NCBI GenBank assembly: GCA_030673895.1
Contig: JAUTCR010000020.1
Span: 1-61,234, forward strand
DNA from: Verrucomicrobiota bacterium JB023
Lineage (GTDB): Bacteria; Verrucomicrobiota; Verrucomicrobiia; Verrucomicrobiales; Akkermansiaceae
Direction: 5' to 3'
DNA: 61,234 nt
Every line of letters starts with the position of its first letter. Position 1 is the stretch's first letter. The notes beneath the pieces are model-generated. The model saw only the letters and a list, made by a program, of their open reading frames with translations, was not told where the DNA came from and made no database searches. The translations under genes were made by a program, and so were the position numbers. Below are positions 35,848 to 46,000 of this stretch, one piece after another.

Positions 35848-38277
35848 CTAGATCTCCAGAAGTATCTCACTGAACTTGGAATCAACCTCGAAGCACATGG
35901 CGGGCTCATGCTTCTCTCCATCGATGGTCAAGGCCACCGGCTCGGCCTTTAGACCGCGGAGATGGAAGCGGGTGCGTGGCAGAGACCGCTCACCTTCATA
36001 GCGAGCCTTCACCCGAATCAGGTTTTCCTCAAGACGTTCACACTCGTAGTAAGCCCGGCAGAAGTCTCCCTCGCGGTAATCATAGTAATCGCCCGAGTCG
36101 TCATAGAGTTCGGAGACCACGGGCTTGTCCCCCATCAGCGGCACGAAGAAGTGATACTCGCGGGGATCCTTCACCTCTTGCCAAGAGTACTGCCGGACGG
36201 GGTCGAGCGGAATGATTGCCCCAGCCCGAACGTGCAACGGAATCTGCTCGAGCGAAGCCTCGCAGAAGAGCTCGTCTCCCCCGGCAACGACTTTGTCTGT
36301 CCAGTAATCGTAGAAACGTCCGCTGGGCAGATAGAACCACCGCCCGGTCGCTCCCTTTTCCGTCATCGGACAAACGATGAGGTGGTCACCGCAGCAGAAC
36401 TCATCCGCCCGGTGGAAGGTCTCATTGTCGGTCGAGTCCAGATAAACCAATGGCCTCAAGATAGGCACCCCCGTGTCCACGTGCTGGCGGAAGGCCGAGT
36501 AAATGTAAGGCAGGAGGCGATAGCGGAATTCGATGAACTTGCGGATGATACTCGTGTAGGGCTCGCCGAAGGACCATGGCTCCTGATTCCCATTCTCACC
36601 CGAGGAGTGAACCCGGCAGAAGGGGTGGAAGATCCCGAGCTGGATCCAACGGGTGAAGAGCTCTCCCTCCGGCGCATCGAGAAAGCCGCCAATATCGGAG
36701 CCCACGAAGGAGTAGCCGGAGAGGTTGAGCCGTTGGCACTGCATGTTGGCAATACGGAGGTGCTCCCAGCTTGAGATATTGTCGCCTGTCCAGGCCGAGG
36801 CGTAGCGCCAGGCGCCCGCATAGGCGGAGCGCGTGATGGCGAACGGACGCTTGCCTCCATTGAATTTCATCAAGCCCTCGCGCGTGGCCCGGATCATCTG
36901 GGTTCCGTAAACATTGTGAGCCCTCCGGTGTGAGCAGGGATGCCCGTCGTAGTCGTGGCGGATGTGGCGAGGGAAGGTCTTTGCATCATTAAAGTCGGCG
37001 GGCTCGTTCATGTCGTTCCAGATGCCGGCGATGCCATCCTCTTCGACAAGCCCCTTGAACAAGGTCGACCACCATTCCCGCGTCTCGGGCTTCGTATAGT
37101 CCGGGAAGTGGCAAGCACCCGGCCAAACCTGCCCGGTGTAGAGGTCGCCATCCATTTGTCGGCAGAAGTGGTCTCCCTCGATACCCTCCTGATAGACCCA
37201 GTAGTCGGGATCCACCTTGATTCCCGGATCGATGATTGCCACTGTTTTGAAACCTTTTTCCTCCAAGCCCCGGATCATCTCCCCCGGCTTGGGGAAGGAC
37301 TCGAAGTTCCAGGTGAAGCAACGGTAGCCATCCATGTAGTCGATATCGACGTAGAGGGCGTCGCAGGGAATGTTGTGCTCAAGGAAGCCTTGGGCGATGC
37401 CGAGCAGCTCCTCCTCGGTCTTGTAGGACCACTTGCACTGGTGGTAGCCAAGGGCCCAACGGGGAGGCATCTCAGGCACCCCCGTGAGCTTGGCGAATCG
37501 ACGGACGACGTCCGCTACGGTCGGGCCATTGATGAAATAGACGTCCATCAGGCCTCCCTGGGCCCAGAAGGAAGAAATGTCCTGCCGCTCCTTCCCAAAG
37601 TCGAAAAAGCTCCGGTGGGTATTATCAAAAAAGATCCCGTAAGCGAGGCCATGATGCACGCCGATGAAGAATGGGATGTTTTTATAAAGAGGATCGGTCT
37701 CTTGACCATAAGCATAGGTATCCGATCCCCAAAGCTCGAAGCGACGTCCCCTCATCTCGGGGTGGCATGACTTGTCACCCAAGCCAAAGAAGTGCTCGCG
37801 CGCCTGAATCTTCCGCGAGTAAAGAACGATGTTACCTCCATAGGTTTTGTTAGGCTCCCAGTGGAAGCCCTTCTCGTCCTCGCTCAAGACCGTTCCGGCG
37901 GAATTCTCTATTGTAATTCGCAATCCGTTCCGTGCAATTTTCACGGAAAGCTCCTCCGTCGAGATTCTCACATGATGGGCATCCTCGTTGAGTTTGAGCT
38001 CGGGGCGATCTTTGAAATTTTCCGGCAAGGCCGCGTATGAAAAATTGTCGCCCAAGTGCCCGTCGGGGGCGAACTTCAAGCGCACGATACCTTCCTCCAT
38101 CGCCTCCAACTTCAGCTTGACTGAATTGTCACACGAAAGGATAGCTTCACAGCCATCTTGGGCGATATTGGCTAGGCGGCCAGGGAAGTGCTCTACAGCT
38201 TCCCGGGCCTTCCCGCTTTCCATATAATTCTCTTTCTCGAAAGTCGTTTCGTCAGAGTTCTGATCAGATTGTTCCAT
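35848..38277 (-). CDS. GH31 alpha-glucosidase
   Basis: An 809-residue family 31 glycoside hydrolase. The nucleophile is in GIWNDMNEP and the acid/base region is RYASAWTGDNISSWEHL. Substrate-site motifs include LGYHQCKWSYKTEEEL and DIDYMDGYRCFTW. N- and C-terminal beta-sandwich domains flank the barrel. No signal peptide is visible, so it probably acts in the cytoplasm on maltodextrins or glycogen fragments. In-frame ATGs at 38277 and 38223 are both possible; AAAGAGAA lies before the second. It is divergent from the GT4-GH57 pair, with 151 bases between, which points to a shared alpha-glucan role. Confidence 0.93.
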   Translation of the reverse strand: MEQSDQNSDETTFEKENYMESGKAREAVEHFPGRLANIAQDGCEAILSCDNSVKLKLEAMEEGIVRLKFAPDGHLGDNFSYAALPENFKDRPELKLNEDAHHVRISTEELSVKIARNGLRITIENSAGTVLSEDEKGFHWEPNKTYGGNIVLYSRKIQAREHFFGLGDKSCHPEMRGRRFELWGSDTYAYGQETDPLYKNIPFFIGVHHGLAYGIFFDNTHRSFFDFGKERQDISSFWAQGGLMDVYFINGPTVADVVRRFAKLTGVPEMPPRWALGYHQCKWSYKTEEELLGIAQGFLEHNIPCDALYVDIDYMDGYRCFTWNFESFPKPGEMIRGLEEKGFKTVAIIDPGIKVDPDYWVYQEGIEGDHFCRQMDGDLYTGQVWPGACHFPDYTKPETREWWSTLFKGLVEEDGIAGIWNDMNEPADFNDAKTFPRHIRHDYDGHPCSHRRAHNVYGTQMIRATREGLMKFNGGKRPFAITRSAYAGAWRYASAWTGDNISSWEHLRIANMQCQRLNLSGYSFVGSDIGGFLDAPEGELFTRWIQLGIFHPFCRVHSSGENGNQEPWSFGEPYTSIIRKFIEFRYRLLPYIYSAFRQHVDTGVPILRPLVYLDSTDNETFHRADEFCCGDHLIVCPMTEKGATGRWFYLPSGRFYDYWTDKVVAGGDELFCEASLEQIPLHVRAGAIIPLDPVRQYSWQEVKDPREYHFFVPLMGDKPVVSELYDDSGDYYDYREGDFCRAYYECERLEENLIRVKARYEGERSLPRTRFHLRGLKAEPVALTIDGEKHEPAMCFEVDSKFSEILLEI

Positions 38278-38428
38278 GATGACTGGGTCGTTTGACAAGC
38301 ATTCGACAGACCGAATGGGAAGGACGAGCGGAGGGTCTGACAAAATCTTCGTTTTTTCCAGCGATTCCCTCGATTTTGGGTTGCTGGTATCGAACCTGCT
38401 GATTTAGACCACCTTGGGAAACGATGAT

Positions 38429-39778
38429 ATGAGAGTCTTAATGCTTGGTTGGGAATTCCCGCCACTGATTAACGGAGGATTGGGGATTGCATGCCTCGGA
38501 TTAGGAAGAGCTATGGCAAACCGTGTCGACTTATCTTTTATCATACCAAAGGCGGATCCTAATTTCTTGGTCGATCAATTGGAGCTAATTGGTTTGAATA
38601 ACCTCGAAGATCTCCAATGGGATAGAGAAAAGGCTGAAGAAAGCTTGGAAAACTATGGGGAGGTCACATGGGTTGATGGCGCGATTGCCCGCTCTCTCTT
38701 TCCTTATGGACTCGAGGAAGAGCATCATGAGCCCGGATCACTCTTGAACAGCACCGGGACCACTGTCGTGCGGGAGACGACGAAGGAAACCGTCCGTGCT
38801 ATCCAGCGCTTGCGAGAGGTCGGCTTGGAGGATCGGCTCACCATGTTCCGGGACGACAATCTCTACGGAGAGGACGTGGGCGAGCGAGTGTGGGCTTACG
38901 CTCAGATTGCCGCCACCCTGGCTGAGGAGAGAGAGTTTGATATCGTGCACGCCCACGACTGGATGACCTTCGTCGCCGGCATGGAGATTAAGAAGAGAAC
39001 AGGCAAGCCTCTCGTCCTGCACGTCCACTCCCTCGCCTACGATCGTGCCGGCCCCGATGCGCGTGGCTGGATCTACGATATTGAGAAAGGAGCGATGGAG
39101 ATGGCGGACCTCGTCATTCCGGTCAGCCTTTATACAGGCACCATCTGCACGGGACACTACGGGATCGACAAGAGTAAGGTCCACTTCGTCCACAACGGAG
39201 CCGATGCAGTCAAAACTTTCCGCAGCAAGAGTCCCTTCAAGCATGGATTGGTCCTCTTTCTTGGCCGCCTAACCGGTCAAAAAGGGCCGGAATACTTCCT
39301 CGAAATCGCGGCCAAGGTGCTTGAGCAAAATCCCGGCGTCTATTTCGTCATGGCCGGCACTGGCGAGCGCATGCGAGGGCTGATCGAGTACGGCGCCTTC
39401 AAGGACGTCGGCGACCGACTTCATTTCACCGGATTCCTTAACAAGGAGAAGGTCAATCAGCTCCTTTCCATGACGGACGTCTATTGCATGCCCTCGGTCA
39501 GCGAGCCCTTCGGCCTCTCCGCTATTGAGGCCGCGCAATACGGCATCCCGGCTGTGATTTCGAAACAATCCGGAGTTGCCGAGGTCATGACCCATGCCCG
39601 AAAGGCGGACTTCTGGGATGTCGACCTCATGGCCAAGCACATCACCGAACTGCTGACTGACCCCGAAGCGCGCGAAGAGGCCATTCGCTACTCCCTCCAA
39701 GATCAGGCCAACTGCACCTGGGAGGCAGCCTCCGATCGCATTATCGAACTCTACCAAAGCCAGCTCGGCCTCAGCTAA
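38429..39778 (+). CDS. GT4 glycosyltransferase, glycogen-synthase-like
   Basis: A 449-residue GT-B enzyme. The N-terminal domain opens MLGWEFPPLINGGLGIACLG, the nucleotide-sugar glucan synthase type of loop. HAHDWMT and HNGADAV follow, and the donor-binding motif is SVSEPFGLSAIEAAQYGIP. It probably extends an alpha-1,4-glucan chain. ATG at 38429 is preceded by GGGAAACG. The first 80 codons are clearly more AT-rich than the rest of the gene. The GH57 gene follows after 27 bases. A GT4-GH57 pair for alpha-glucan building is also known in mycobacteria (Rv3032/Rv3031). Confidence 0.88.
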   Translation: MRVLMLGWEFPPLINGGLGIACLGLGRAMANRVDLSFIIPKADPNFLVDQLELIGLNNLEDLQWDREKAEESLENYGEVTWVDGAIARSLFPYGLEEEHHEPGSLLNSTGTTVVRETTKETVRAIQRLREVGLEDRLTMFRDDNLYGEDVGERVWAYAQIAATLAEEREFDIVHAHDWMTFVAGMEIKKRTGKPLVLHVHSLAYDRAGPDARGWIYDIEKGAMEMADLVIPVSLYTGTICTGHYGIDKSKVHFVHNGADAVKTFRSKSPFKHGLVLFLGRLTGQKGPEYFLEIAAKVLEQNPGVYFVMAGTGERMRGLIEYGAFKDVGDRLHFTGFLNKEKVNQLLSMTDVYCMPSVSEPFGLSAIEAAQYGIPAVISKQSGVAEVMTHARKADFWDVDLMAKHITELLTDPEAREEAIRYSLQDQANCTWEAASDRIIELYQSQLGLS

Positions 39779-39805
39779 CGGCCAATCCGAAAAACCCGCT
39801 CTCTC

Positions 39806-41296
39806 ATGAAAGGCTTCATCAAAAACCTACTAAAAGCCCTCAATGTCCCCGAAGGTGAGGACGAGACCCCCTCCCCACCGCCCGCATCCGCGAAGGCAGC
39901 CGGCATCCGCCCCGAGCCAGTGCCCGAGACCCCTAGCGCGGAGGAACCAGCCTCTCCGGAACAGCCAGCCCCAGCCCCAGCCCCAGTCCGTGGCCTGAAG
40001 CCTGCCAAGCCCAGCGACCAAACGCTCCCCACCGCGCCAGCCCCGCTCCCAACGAAGGGTGGCAACACTCCGGACAGCCCCGTCCTCACCCTCTTCTTCG
40101 AGGTCCACCAACCGAATCGTCTCAAGCCATACAACTTCTTCGATATCGGTAACGACCCCTTCTATGAAGACGATGACCTCAATCGGAAGATCCTCGATAA
40201 AGTCTCCGAGCGCTGCTACCTCCCCGCCAACGCTCTCTTCACCCGCTTACTGGAGGAGCATGCAGGGCAATTCCGTATGGCCATGAGCCTCAGCGGCGTC
40301 TTCATCGAGCAATTGGAGCACCATCGGCCTGATGTCTTGGAGAGCTTCAAGAAGCTGCATGCCACGGGGCATCTCGAGCTTCTCAGCGAGACTTATTACC
40401 ACTCCATGGGCTACCATCGGAGCAAGGACGATTTCACCGAACAAGTCGCTTTACACAAAGCGAAATTGAAGGAGCACTTCGGCGTCAAGCCCAGCCTCTT
40501 CCGCCACACCGAGCAGGTTTACTTCAATGAATTCGCCGCTCATATCGAGCGTCTCAAATTCAAGGGCATGATGGCCGAGGGCGTCGCCCAGCACCTGAAC
40601 GGGCGCTCACCGAACCACCTCTACCGCTCTCCCAACGTCAAGTCGATGCCGGTCATCCTCCGCAATGGTCAACTCTCCGATGACATCGGCTTCCGTTTCG
40701 CCGATACCTCTTGGGACCAATGGCCCCTGACCGCAGAAACCTATGCGGCCTGGTGTGCAGCCAGCGGTGGCGACGTTTTGAATATTGCCCTCGATTACGA
40801 GACGATTGGCGAACATCAGGGAGCTGAGACAGGCATCTTCGACTTCTGGGAGGAGTTTCCCCGCCTCTGGCTCGAGTCGGGTCACCGCTTTGCCACTCCC
40901 TCGGAGGTCGTTGATGAGTTGAAGCCTGTGGGCATCTACGATTGCCACGAACCGACCTCTTGGGCTGACGCCGAGAAAGATCTCTCCCCGTGGAAGGGCA
41001 ACGCCATGCAGCTGGAAGCGCGTAAAAAGATCCTGCTCATTGAACAAGCCGTCAAGGACCACGATGATGCCGAACTCCTCCACCAGTGGCGGAAGATGCA
41101 GACCAGCGATCACTTCTACTACATGAGTACCAAAGGCGGAGCTGCCGGTCAGGTCCACGACTACTTCCGACCCTATGCCAGCGCCTACGATGCTTACCTC
41201 TACTACATGAACGCCCTGTCGGACCTCCAACTCAGAGTGGAATCCGGCGAGGAACCGGTGCGAGAGGAGATCGCCCCGGATCCAAACTACGGCTAG
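39806..41296 (+). CDS. GH57 family alpha-glucan enzyme
   Basis: A 496-residue protein. The first 85 residues are a short helix and a Pro/Ala/Glu-rich linker. The GH57 barrel then shows FFEVHQPNRL (His-Gln-Pro), AMSLSGVFIEQL, the catalytic Glu in FRHTEQVYFNEF and the catalytic Asp in ALDYETIGEHQG. This set of five conserved regions is typical of amylase or transferase members; there is no DUF1957 branching-enzyme tail, so amylase activity is slightly favoured over branching. The gene pairs with the GT4 synthase. Confidence 0.88.
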   Translation: MKGFIKNLLKALNVPEGEDETPSPPPASAKAAGIRPEPVPETPSAEEPASPEQPAPAPAPVRGLKPAKPSDQTLPTAPAPLPTKGGNTPDSPVLTLFFEVHQPNRLKPYNFFDIGNDPFYEDDDLNRKILDKVSERCYLPANALFTRLLEEHAGQFRMAMSLSGVFIEQLEHHRPDVLESFKKLHATGHLELLSETYYHSMGYHRSKDDFTEQVALHKAKLKEHFGVKPSLFRHTEQVYFNEFAAHIERLKFKGMMAEGVAQHLNGRSPNHLYRSPNVKSMPVILRNGQLSDDIGFRFADTSWDQWPLTAETYAAWCAASGGDVLNIALDYETIGEHQGAETGIFDFWEEFPRLWLESGHRFATPSEVVDELKPVGIYDCHEPTSWADAEKDLSPWKGNAMQLEARKKILLIEQAVKDHDDAELLHQWRKMQTSDHFYYMSTKGGAAGQVHDYFRPYASAYDAYLYYMNALSDLQLRVESGEEPVREEIAPDPNYG

Positions 41297-41297
41297 C

Positions 41298-41325
41298 CCC
41301 CCGGCAACTGAAGCCAGGCCGGGGG
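41298..41325. terminator. Hairpin between convergent GH57 and YitT genes
   Basis: CCCCCGGC at 41298-41305 pairs with GCCGGGGG at 41318-41325 across a 12-base loop. There is no T tract, as with the pdxA/leuA hairpin. It lies just 2 bases past the GH57 stop codon. Confidence 0.5.
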
Positions 41326-41338
41326 TGACCCTGCCACC

Positions 41339-42217
41339 TCAACCAATGGGCGAGATGTAATAGCGACGTGAGATGCCCTCGATATCCTGATGGTAGTAGA
41401 ACCCCTCCGGGTCAACCTCTTCCACAACCTCCAGCAGATGAGGCAGCTCTTCCTGGGTGACAATAGTCTTGACCAACCAGAGCCCGTCTCCACTCCTTCC
41501 CCCAAAGGCTTCTTGGGTGGTGTAGGTCCGATGCTCAAAGGCTTGGTTGATCGCCGCACCCACCTTCTCCTTCTTCTTGGTCACAATCGCGAGCATCGTG
41601 ATCTTGAACTTCCGATAGAGATTGTTGAGCGTTTCCGCCGAGACGAAAATGTAGATACTGGTGTACATCAGCGTATTGATCACTGCCTCGAAGTTGGAAT
41701 TCTTCAAATACTCCAAGCCCAGACCGAAAGAGGTGGAAACACAGGCCGCGATCACCGCGATCGAGCCCACGGGCTTCAGGAACTTCATGGCAAAGAAGGC
41801 TCCAAGAATATCCTCGTCCCCTGTCGAGCCTCTTGAGCGAAAGGCAATCGCCTTGGCCACCCCGGCTAACAAGCCGCCGAAGATAACAAGGATGATGCGC
41901 TCATTCTGAGGCTCAGGCTGCGCAAAACTGAACTCCGGGAAGAAGGTCAGAGCCGATACCACGACGATCACCACGAGTAGCGAGCGCGCCGCAAAGATCC
42001 TTCCAATCTTGACCCAGGCAAAGCTGACCAAAATGAGCTGGAAGATGAGATAAAGCCCGATGAACAAATGGTAGCTCTCAAAGTAGTAAGAGAGAGCAGT
42101 CGCAATCCCCTCCGTCCCGGTGAGGATGACTTTGGACGGCAGCACGAAGTATTTCAAGGCACAGGCGTAGATCAGGCCTGCCCCGATGATCTGAAGGTAA
42201 TCCAGCAATTTTCTCAC
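41339..42217 (-). CDS. YitT family membrane protein (DUF2179 tail)
   Basis: A protein of about 292 residues with five or six N-terminal membrane segments, for example LDYLQIIGAGLIYACALKYF and LLVVIVVVSALTFF, and a soluble DUF2179-like C-terminal domain. The domain covers about residues 195-285 (KKKEKVGAAINQAFEHRTYT, HLLEVVEEVDPEGFYY). The function is unknown in the family. No ATG is available near the first membrane segment; a GTG at 42217 is assumed, and a TTG at 42208 with AGGGAGTGAG upstream is equally possible. It converges with GH57. Confidence 0.8.
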   Translation of the reverse strand: MRKLLDYLQIIGAGLIYACALKYFVLPSKVILTGTEGIATALSYYFESYHLFIGLYLIFQLILVSFAWVKIGRIFAARSLLVVIVVVSALTFFPEFSFAQPEPQNERIILVIFGGLLAGVAKAIAFRSRGSTGDEDILGAFFAMKFLKPVGSIAVIAACVSTSFGLGLEYLKNSNFEAVINTLMYTSIYIFVSAETLNNLYRKFKITMLAIVTKKKEKVGAAINQAFEHRTYTTQEAFGGRSGDGLWLVKTIVTQEELPHLLEVVEEVDPEGFYYHQDIEGISRRYYISPIG

Positions 42218-42283
42218 TCCCTGAAAATGCGCGATGTCGGCCTCGAAACAAGAGCCTTGTGATGCGCCAGGGTGGCGGAGACA

Positions 42284-42315
42284 CAAAAAGGCCCCGGATC
42301 GCTCCGGGACCTTTC
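42284..42315 (-). terminator. Intrinsic terminator after the small PEP-CTERM gene
   Basis: GGTCCCGGA, loop GCGA, TCCGGGGCC is followed by TTTTT on the minus strand (complement of 42285-42289). It closes the transcript of the PEP-CTERM gene 34 bases beyond its stop codon. The opposite side is also T-rich, so it may act both ways. Confidence 0.85.
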
Positions 42316-42348
42316 TTTTGGATTGCACCAGGAAATCCTTAACCGGCC

Positions 42349-43050
42349 CTATCGACGACGTCGTAAGGCGAGCCCCACGAGGGCGCATCCCATCAGAGAC
42401 CAACTCGCAGGTTCTGGGACAGCGGAGATTTGACCGACGAACAAGTCATCCATCGCAACCCGATCGCCACCCGAAGACAGCGAATCAATCGCCTCCTCCC
42501 CAGCCGTGATATCGACCCGCGCCAGCTCAGGCTCATCAAAGAGCACGCCAACGAAGGACAAGCTCCCAAGGCCACCTGCCGCTACCTCGTGAGTGAGCAA
42601 GAGATTGTCCGCCGCATCGAAGAACTGCAGGTAGGTTGCGCCGGCTGCCTCGACCCCGGTGAAGATGAGTCCGAATCCATTGGTTACCCCTTGAGCTCCG
42701 GTCATCGTTTCCACGAAGTCGATACTGAAGCTCACCGACCCGGCCGGAGCCAGGAGGGAATCCCCGCTATAAGGCACAAAGTCCGCTACATTGGAGGCAT
42801 CGTAACCCAAGAATTCATCGTTACTGACGGCAAAAGAGGTGCTTCCGAAATTGATTCCAGAAACGAGCCCTCCCGAGAAGCTGCCGTCATCCCAATTCAG
42901 TTGGGTCGAACTACCCAGTGCACCTTGGAAAGAGGCAACCGAAGGTGCGACATCAGCAGGTAAATAGCCGGTATCGGTGATGACCAGACTGGCCGCCGAG
43001 ACAGGAAGCGCGCTGAGAAGCGGCAAGATAAGAAGTGAAGTTTTCATCAT
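42349..43050 (-). CDS. Small PEP-CTERM protein
   Basis: A 233-residue exported protein. A signal peptide (MKTSLLILPLLSALPVSA) precedes a beta-rich domain that looks like a lectin-like jelly roll (SVSFSIDFVETMTG, ATYLQFFDAADNLLLTHEV). It ends with a full PEP-CTERM tail, VPEPASWSLMGCALVGLALR and basic residues. It should be processed by an exosortase; the one at 10234 is the only candidate in the window. It starts 34 bases after the stop of the 1549-residue protein and likely shares its transcript. ATGs at 43050 and 43047 are both possible. Confidence 0.9.
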   Translation of the reverse strand: MMKTSLLILPLLSALPVSAASLVITDTGYLPADVAPSVASFQGALGSSTQLNWDDGSFSGGLVSGINFGSTSFAVSNDEFLGYDASNVADFVPYSGDSLLAPAGSVSFSIDFVETMTGAQGVTNGFGLIFTGVEAAGATYLQFFDAADNLLLTHEVAAGGLGSLSFVGVLFDEPELARVDITAGEEAIDSLSSGGDRVAMDDLFVGQISAVPEPASWSLMGCALVGLALRRRR

Positions 43051-43084
43051 TTGTTGTGATTTGTTGATTGCGGTGACCATTGGC

Positions 43085-46000
43085 TTATTCACTGACGCTG
43101 ACCCGGAAGGCTTTGAAGGAATCGCCTTCCGTTTCCTCGCGGAATTCCATCACCTCTCCTGTTCCTCTGATGCCACTAAAGATCGGCTCGAAGGTCTCCA
43201 TATCCGTGCTCCCGAGGAAGGTGTAAGTGAAGCGGGTGGAAGTCGGCAGGCTCACCACCGCGACCGAGCCTTCCATCCTGATATCGAGCGTCGGGGTCGA
43301 ATTCCCATCGAGGGGATTCGTCCCGAAGAGCTCTTCCTCAAGATTACTAAATCCATCGTTATCAGAATCCTCCGAAGCGATTCCACTGGTCACGTCACCA
43401 AAGAACTCGATCTCGAATTCATCCGAAAGGCCGTCGCCATCCGCATCATTGGCCACCACCTCACCGGTGACGAGAACACCCGTTCCCGTGAAGTCGGTGA
43501 AGAAGCCATCGATATTGGCTGCAATGTATTGTTCGAATTCTTCCATCGCCGACTGGGGGCTACCGTCCGGGTTAAGCGTGAGGTAGCGTTCCTCATCCCG
43601 GAGGGTATAGGGATGAATTTGCATTCCTCCGTTGTGAGCCCACTCAATGAGCGGACGCACCTCCCCGGTTAACTGAGTAGTGATTTCTGCAAGCCCATCC
43701 AGATTGCCATCGACGGGTGTCGCGATAGGCTCGCGGAGGAAGATGCTATTCTTCCAAGGCCCGATCCCCTCTGCATAGCGTTGACCGAGGAAGTTGATTG
43801 CCTCGGCATTGGCGAAGTCTCGATAAGTGGTCGTTCCATCAACCTCGAATGGGAAGTCGTCGTAGAGGGAAGGATCCGCATTCCCGGCGCTCGAGAAATT
43901 GAAGACAATATCGTAAGGCACCGAGAATCCCCCACCGTTCTCATTGATGAAGCGGTCCTCCATGTCCCCGAAGAGCTGAACCAGCGGGAAATCCACCCCG
44001 GCGGCAGGCATCACCCGGTCCTGCAAATCGAGCAGGTTGGCAACCTCAAATGATTGCAGATAGACCCGGCTTGGGTCCGTGAAGTTGTTCGCCTTCAGGG
44101 TCTCGATCAGAGGCTCTTCCAAAGACAGACCTTGCTCGTCGAAAAAGGTCGGATGCTTGGTCTCGATGTAGACCCCCACTTGCCTTCCGGTAGTTGCCTC
44201 GTGCTGATGAACCAATTGAAGGACCTCACTCAAGGTGGGAATTTCAAACAGGCCGTTGAAGCTCTGATCGCGGAATGGCAGTGGCTGAATCGCACGCAGC
44301 TGCTTGATCTCAGCAAGCGTGAAATCCTCTGCAAAATAAGCAGTCACCTCCGAACCATCGAGGTTCTTGGTGGCCATTCGCTCGGGTCCGAAAACTTCGG
44401 CGACATTCGTCGTTCCATCAAGAATCGGTTCATGTCGAGTGATCAGCACCCCGTCCGATGTCGTGACCAGATCAGGCTCGATGAAATCAGCCCCGAGCAT
44501 CATCGCGACCCGGTAGGCTTCCAGCGTGTGTTCCGGCCGAATCCCACTCGCTCCACGGTGGGCGACGACGATTGGGGTATTTTTCAGCGCCTCGAGCGGG
44601 GCAAGGTTGGGTGTCCCAACCGGAGGACTAAGCAGGTTCCCCTCGAGGTCGAACTCAAGAAGGTAGGGACCAAACTCCTCCCCAATCCAGATGCGGTCAT
44701 TGGTGATGACGATGGACTCAACATCAAAGTCCGCTCCCGTGAGCATGCGCTCAGTCGACCCCTCGTGAACGATTTCGAAAGGAATGAAATTGTCGGGATC
44801 CTTGAAATCGATGAAGCGATTGACCGACACCGCGCCGGACTCGAAGTCCGGGGTCACATTGTAGATCCGCAGCTGATAGTCAGCACTGTTAGATTGACCC
44901 CCAAAACCGTTGTCGGTCAGGAACCAGTAACTCCCGTCATCACCAAATTGCACCCCGCTAAAGCCTTGCACCGGCTGACCAGTGAACGGTCCGGTGCGAC
45001 CATTCGCGCTGATAGGTTGCCCGTTGCCGTTGTCTCCGCCCGAGTCAGGACCAGCGGCGAAGGTATCCGCAGCCAGAGAAGCAAAGCCAGCGAGGGTCGG
45101 AACGGTCACCGCAGTATCACCACCGGAAGGACGACCTCCAAGTGCAGGGTCCACGTCCATGGTCCCCGGCAGGTCGATCAGGATGATCTCGTTGTTATCG
45201 ATATCAGGACCACGCCCGACCGAGAACGGGAAGTTGTTATCATTGGCCACAATGATGGTGTTCTCATCCAGAACCAGAACGTCCTCAATGGTCACGAACG
45301 GGAAGGTGAAGACCATCTCACCATCCTGGTTCAAGTCCTCTGGATCCGCGATGTCCAGGAGGTCGACCACGAGTTCCTTTTCAAAGAACCCGAGTTCACT
45401 CGTGTTCGCGATATCGACTTTGTAAACGCGCTTGAAGGCCGCCGCGTCGCCTTGCCCGCCATCTCTCTCGATAACGAGAAACTCGTGGGCATTGATCGGC
45501 GTGAAGTCACCAATAGCGTGATTCGAGGCATCCGCCGGATAGTAGCCTAACAAGCGGGTGTAGCGACCTTCAGCGACATTGAATTCATAGACCCGCAATG
45601 AACGCTCCGGGTCGCCCGCAACCGTTCCCTCCAGCATCGGATAAAGCAGGCTCCGGTCAGGGCTGTAAGCCATCCCTTCAAAGCCGCGGGATCCACTGAG
45701 ATTGCGTCCGTCAACCTCATTGAGGAACGGGTTGTTAGGAGACCGCACCCAGCGCTGATTACTTGCTGGATAAGTCTTCGGAAGCTCCTCATACCCTGCG
45801 GCCGCAGCGGCAATTTCGTAGTAATCACTGCCCAGAATTTGGACACCTTTGGAAAACTCCTCCACAAAGATGTCGAAGAGCTCGGATTGGTCCGCAATTC
45901 GGTTTTCCACCCCGAAGAACGCTCCCCAGATACTAACAAGCCCAGCCTCGCGGAGCCCGTCATTGAAAGATGCCGGATTCGTGCTTCCGGTGCAGCAGCT

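Noticed and set aside
44054-45550. A 498-codon open frame on the plus strand
   Set aside because: It is antisense to the phytase-GDPD gene, whose domains are intact, and shows no protein signature.
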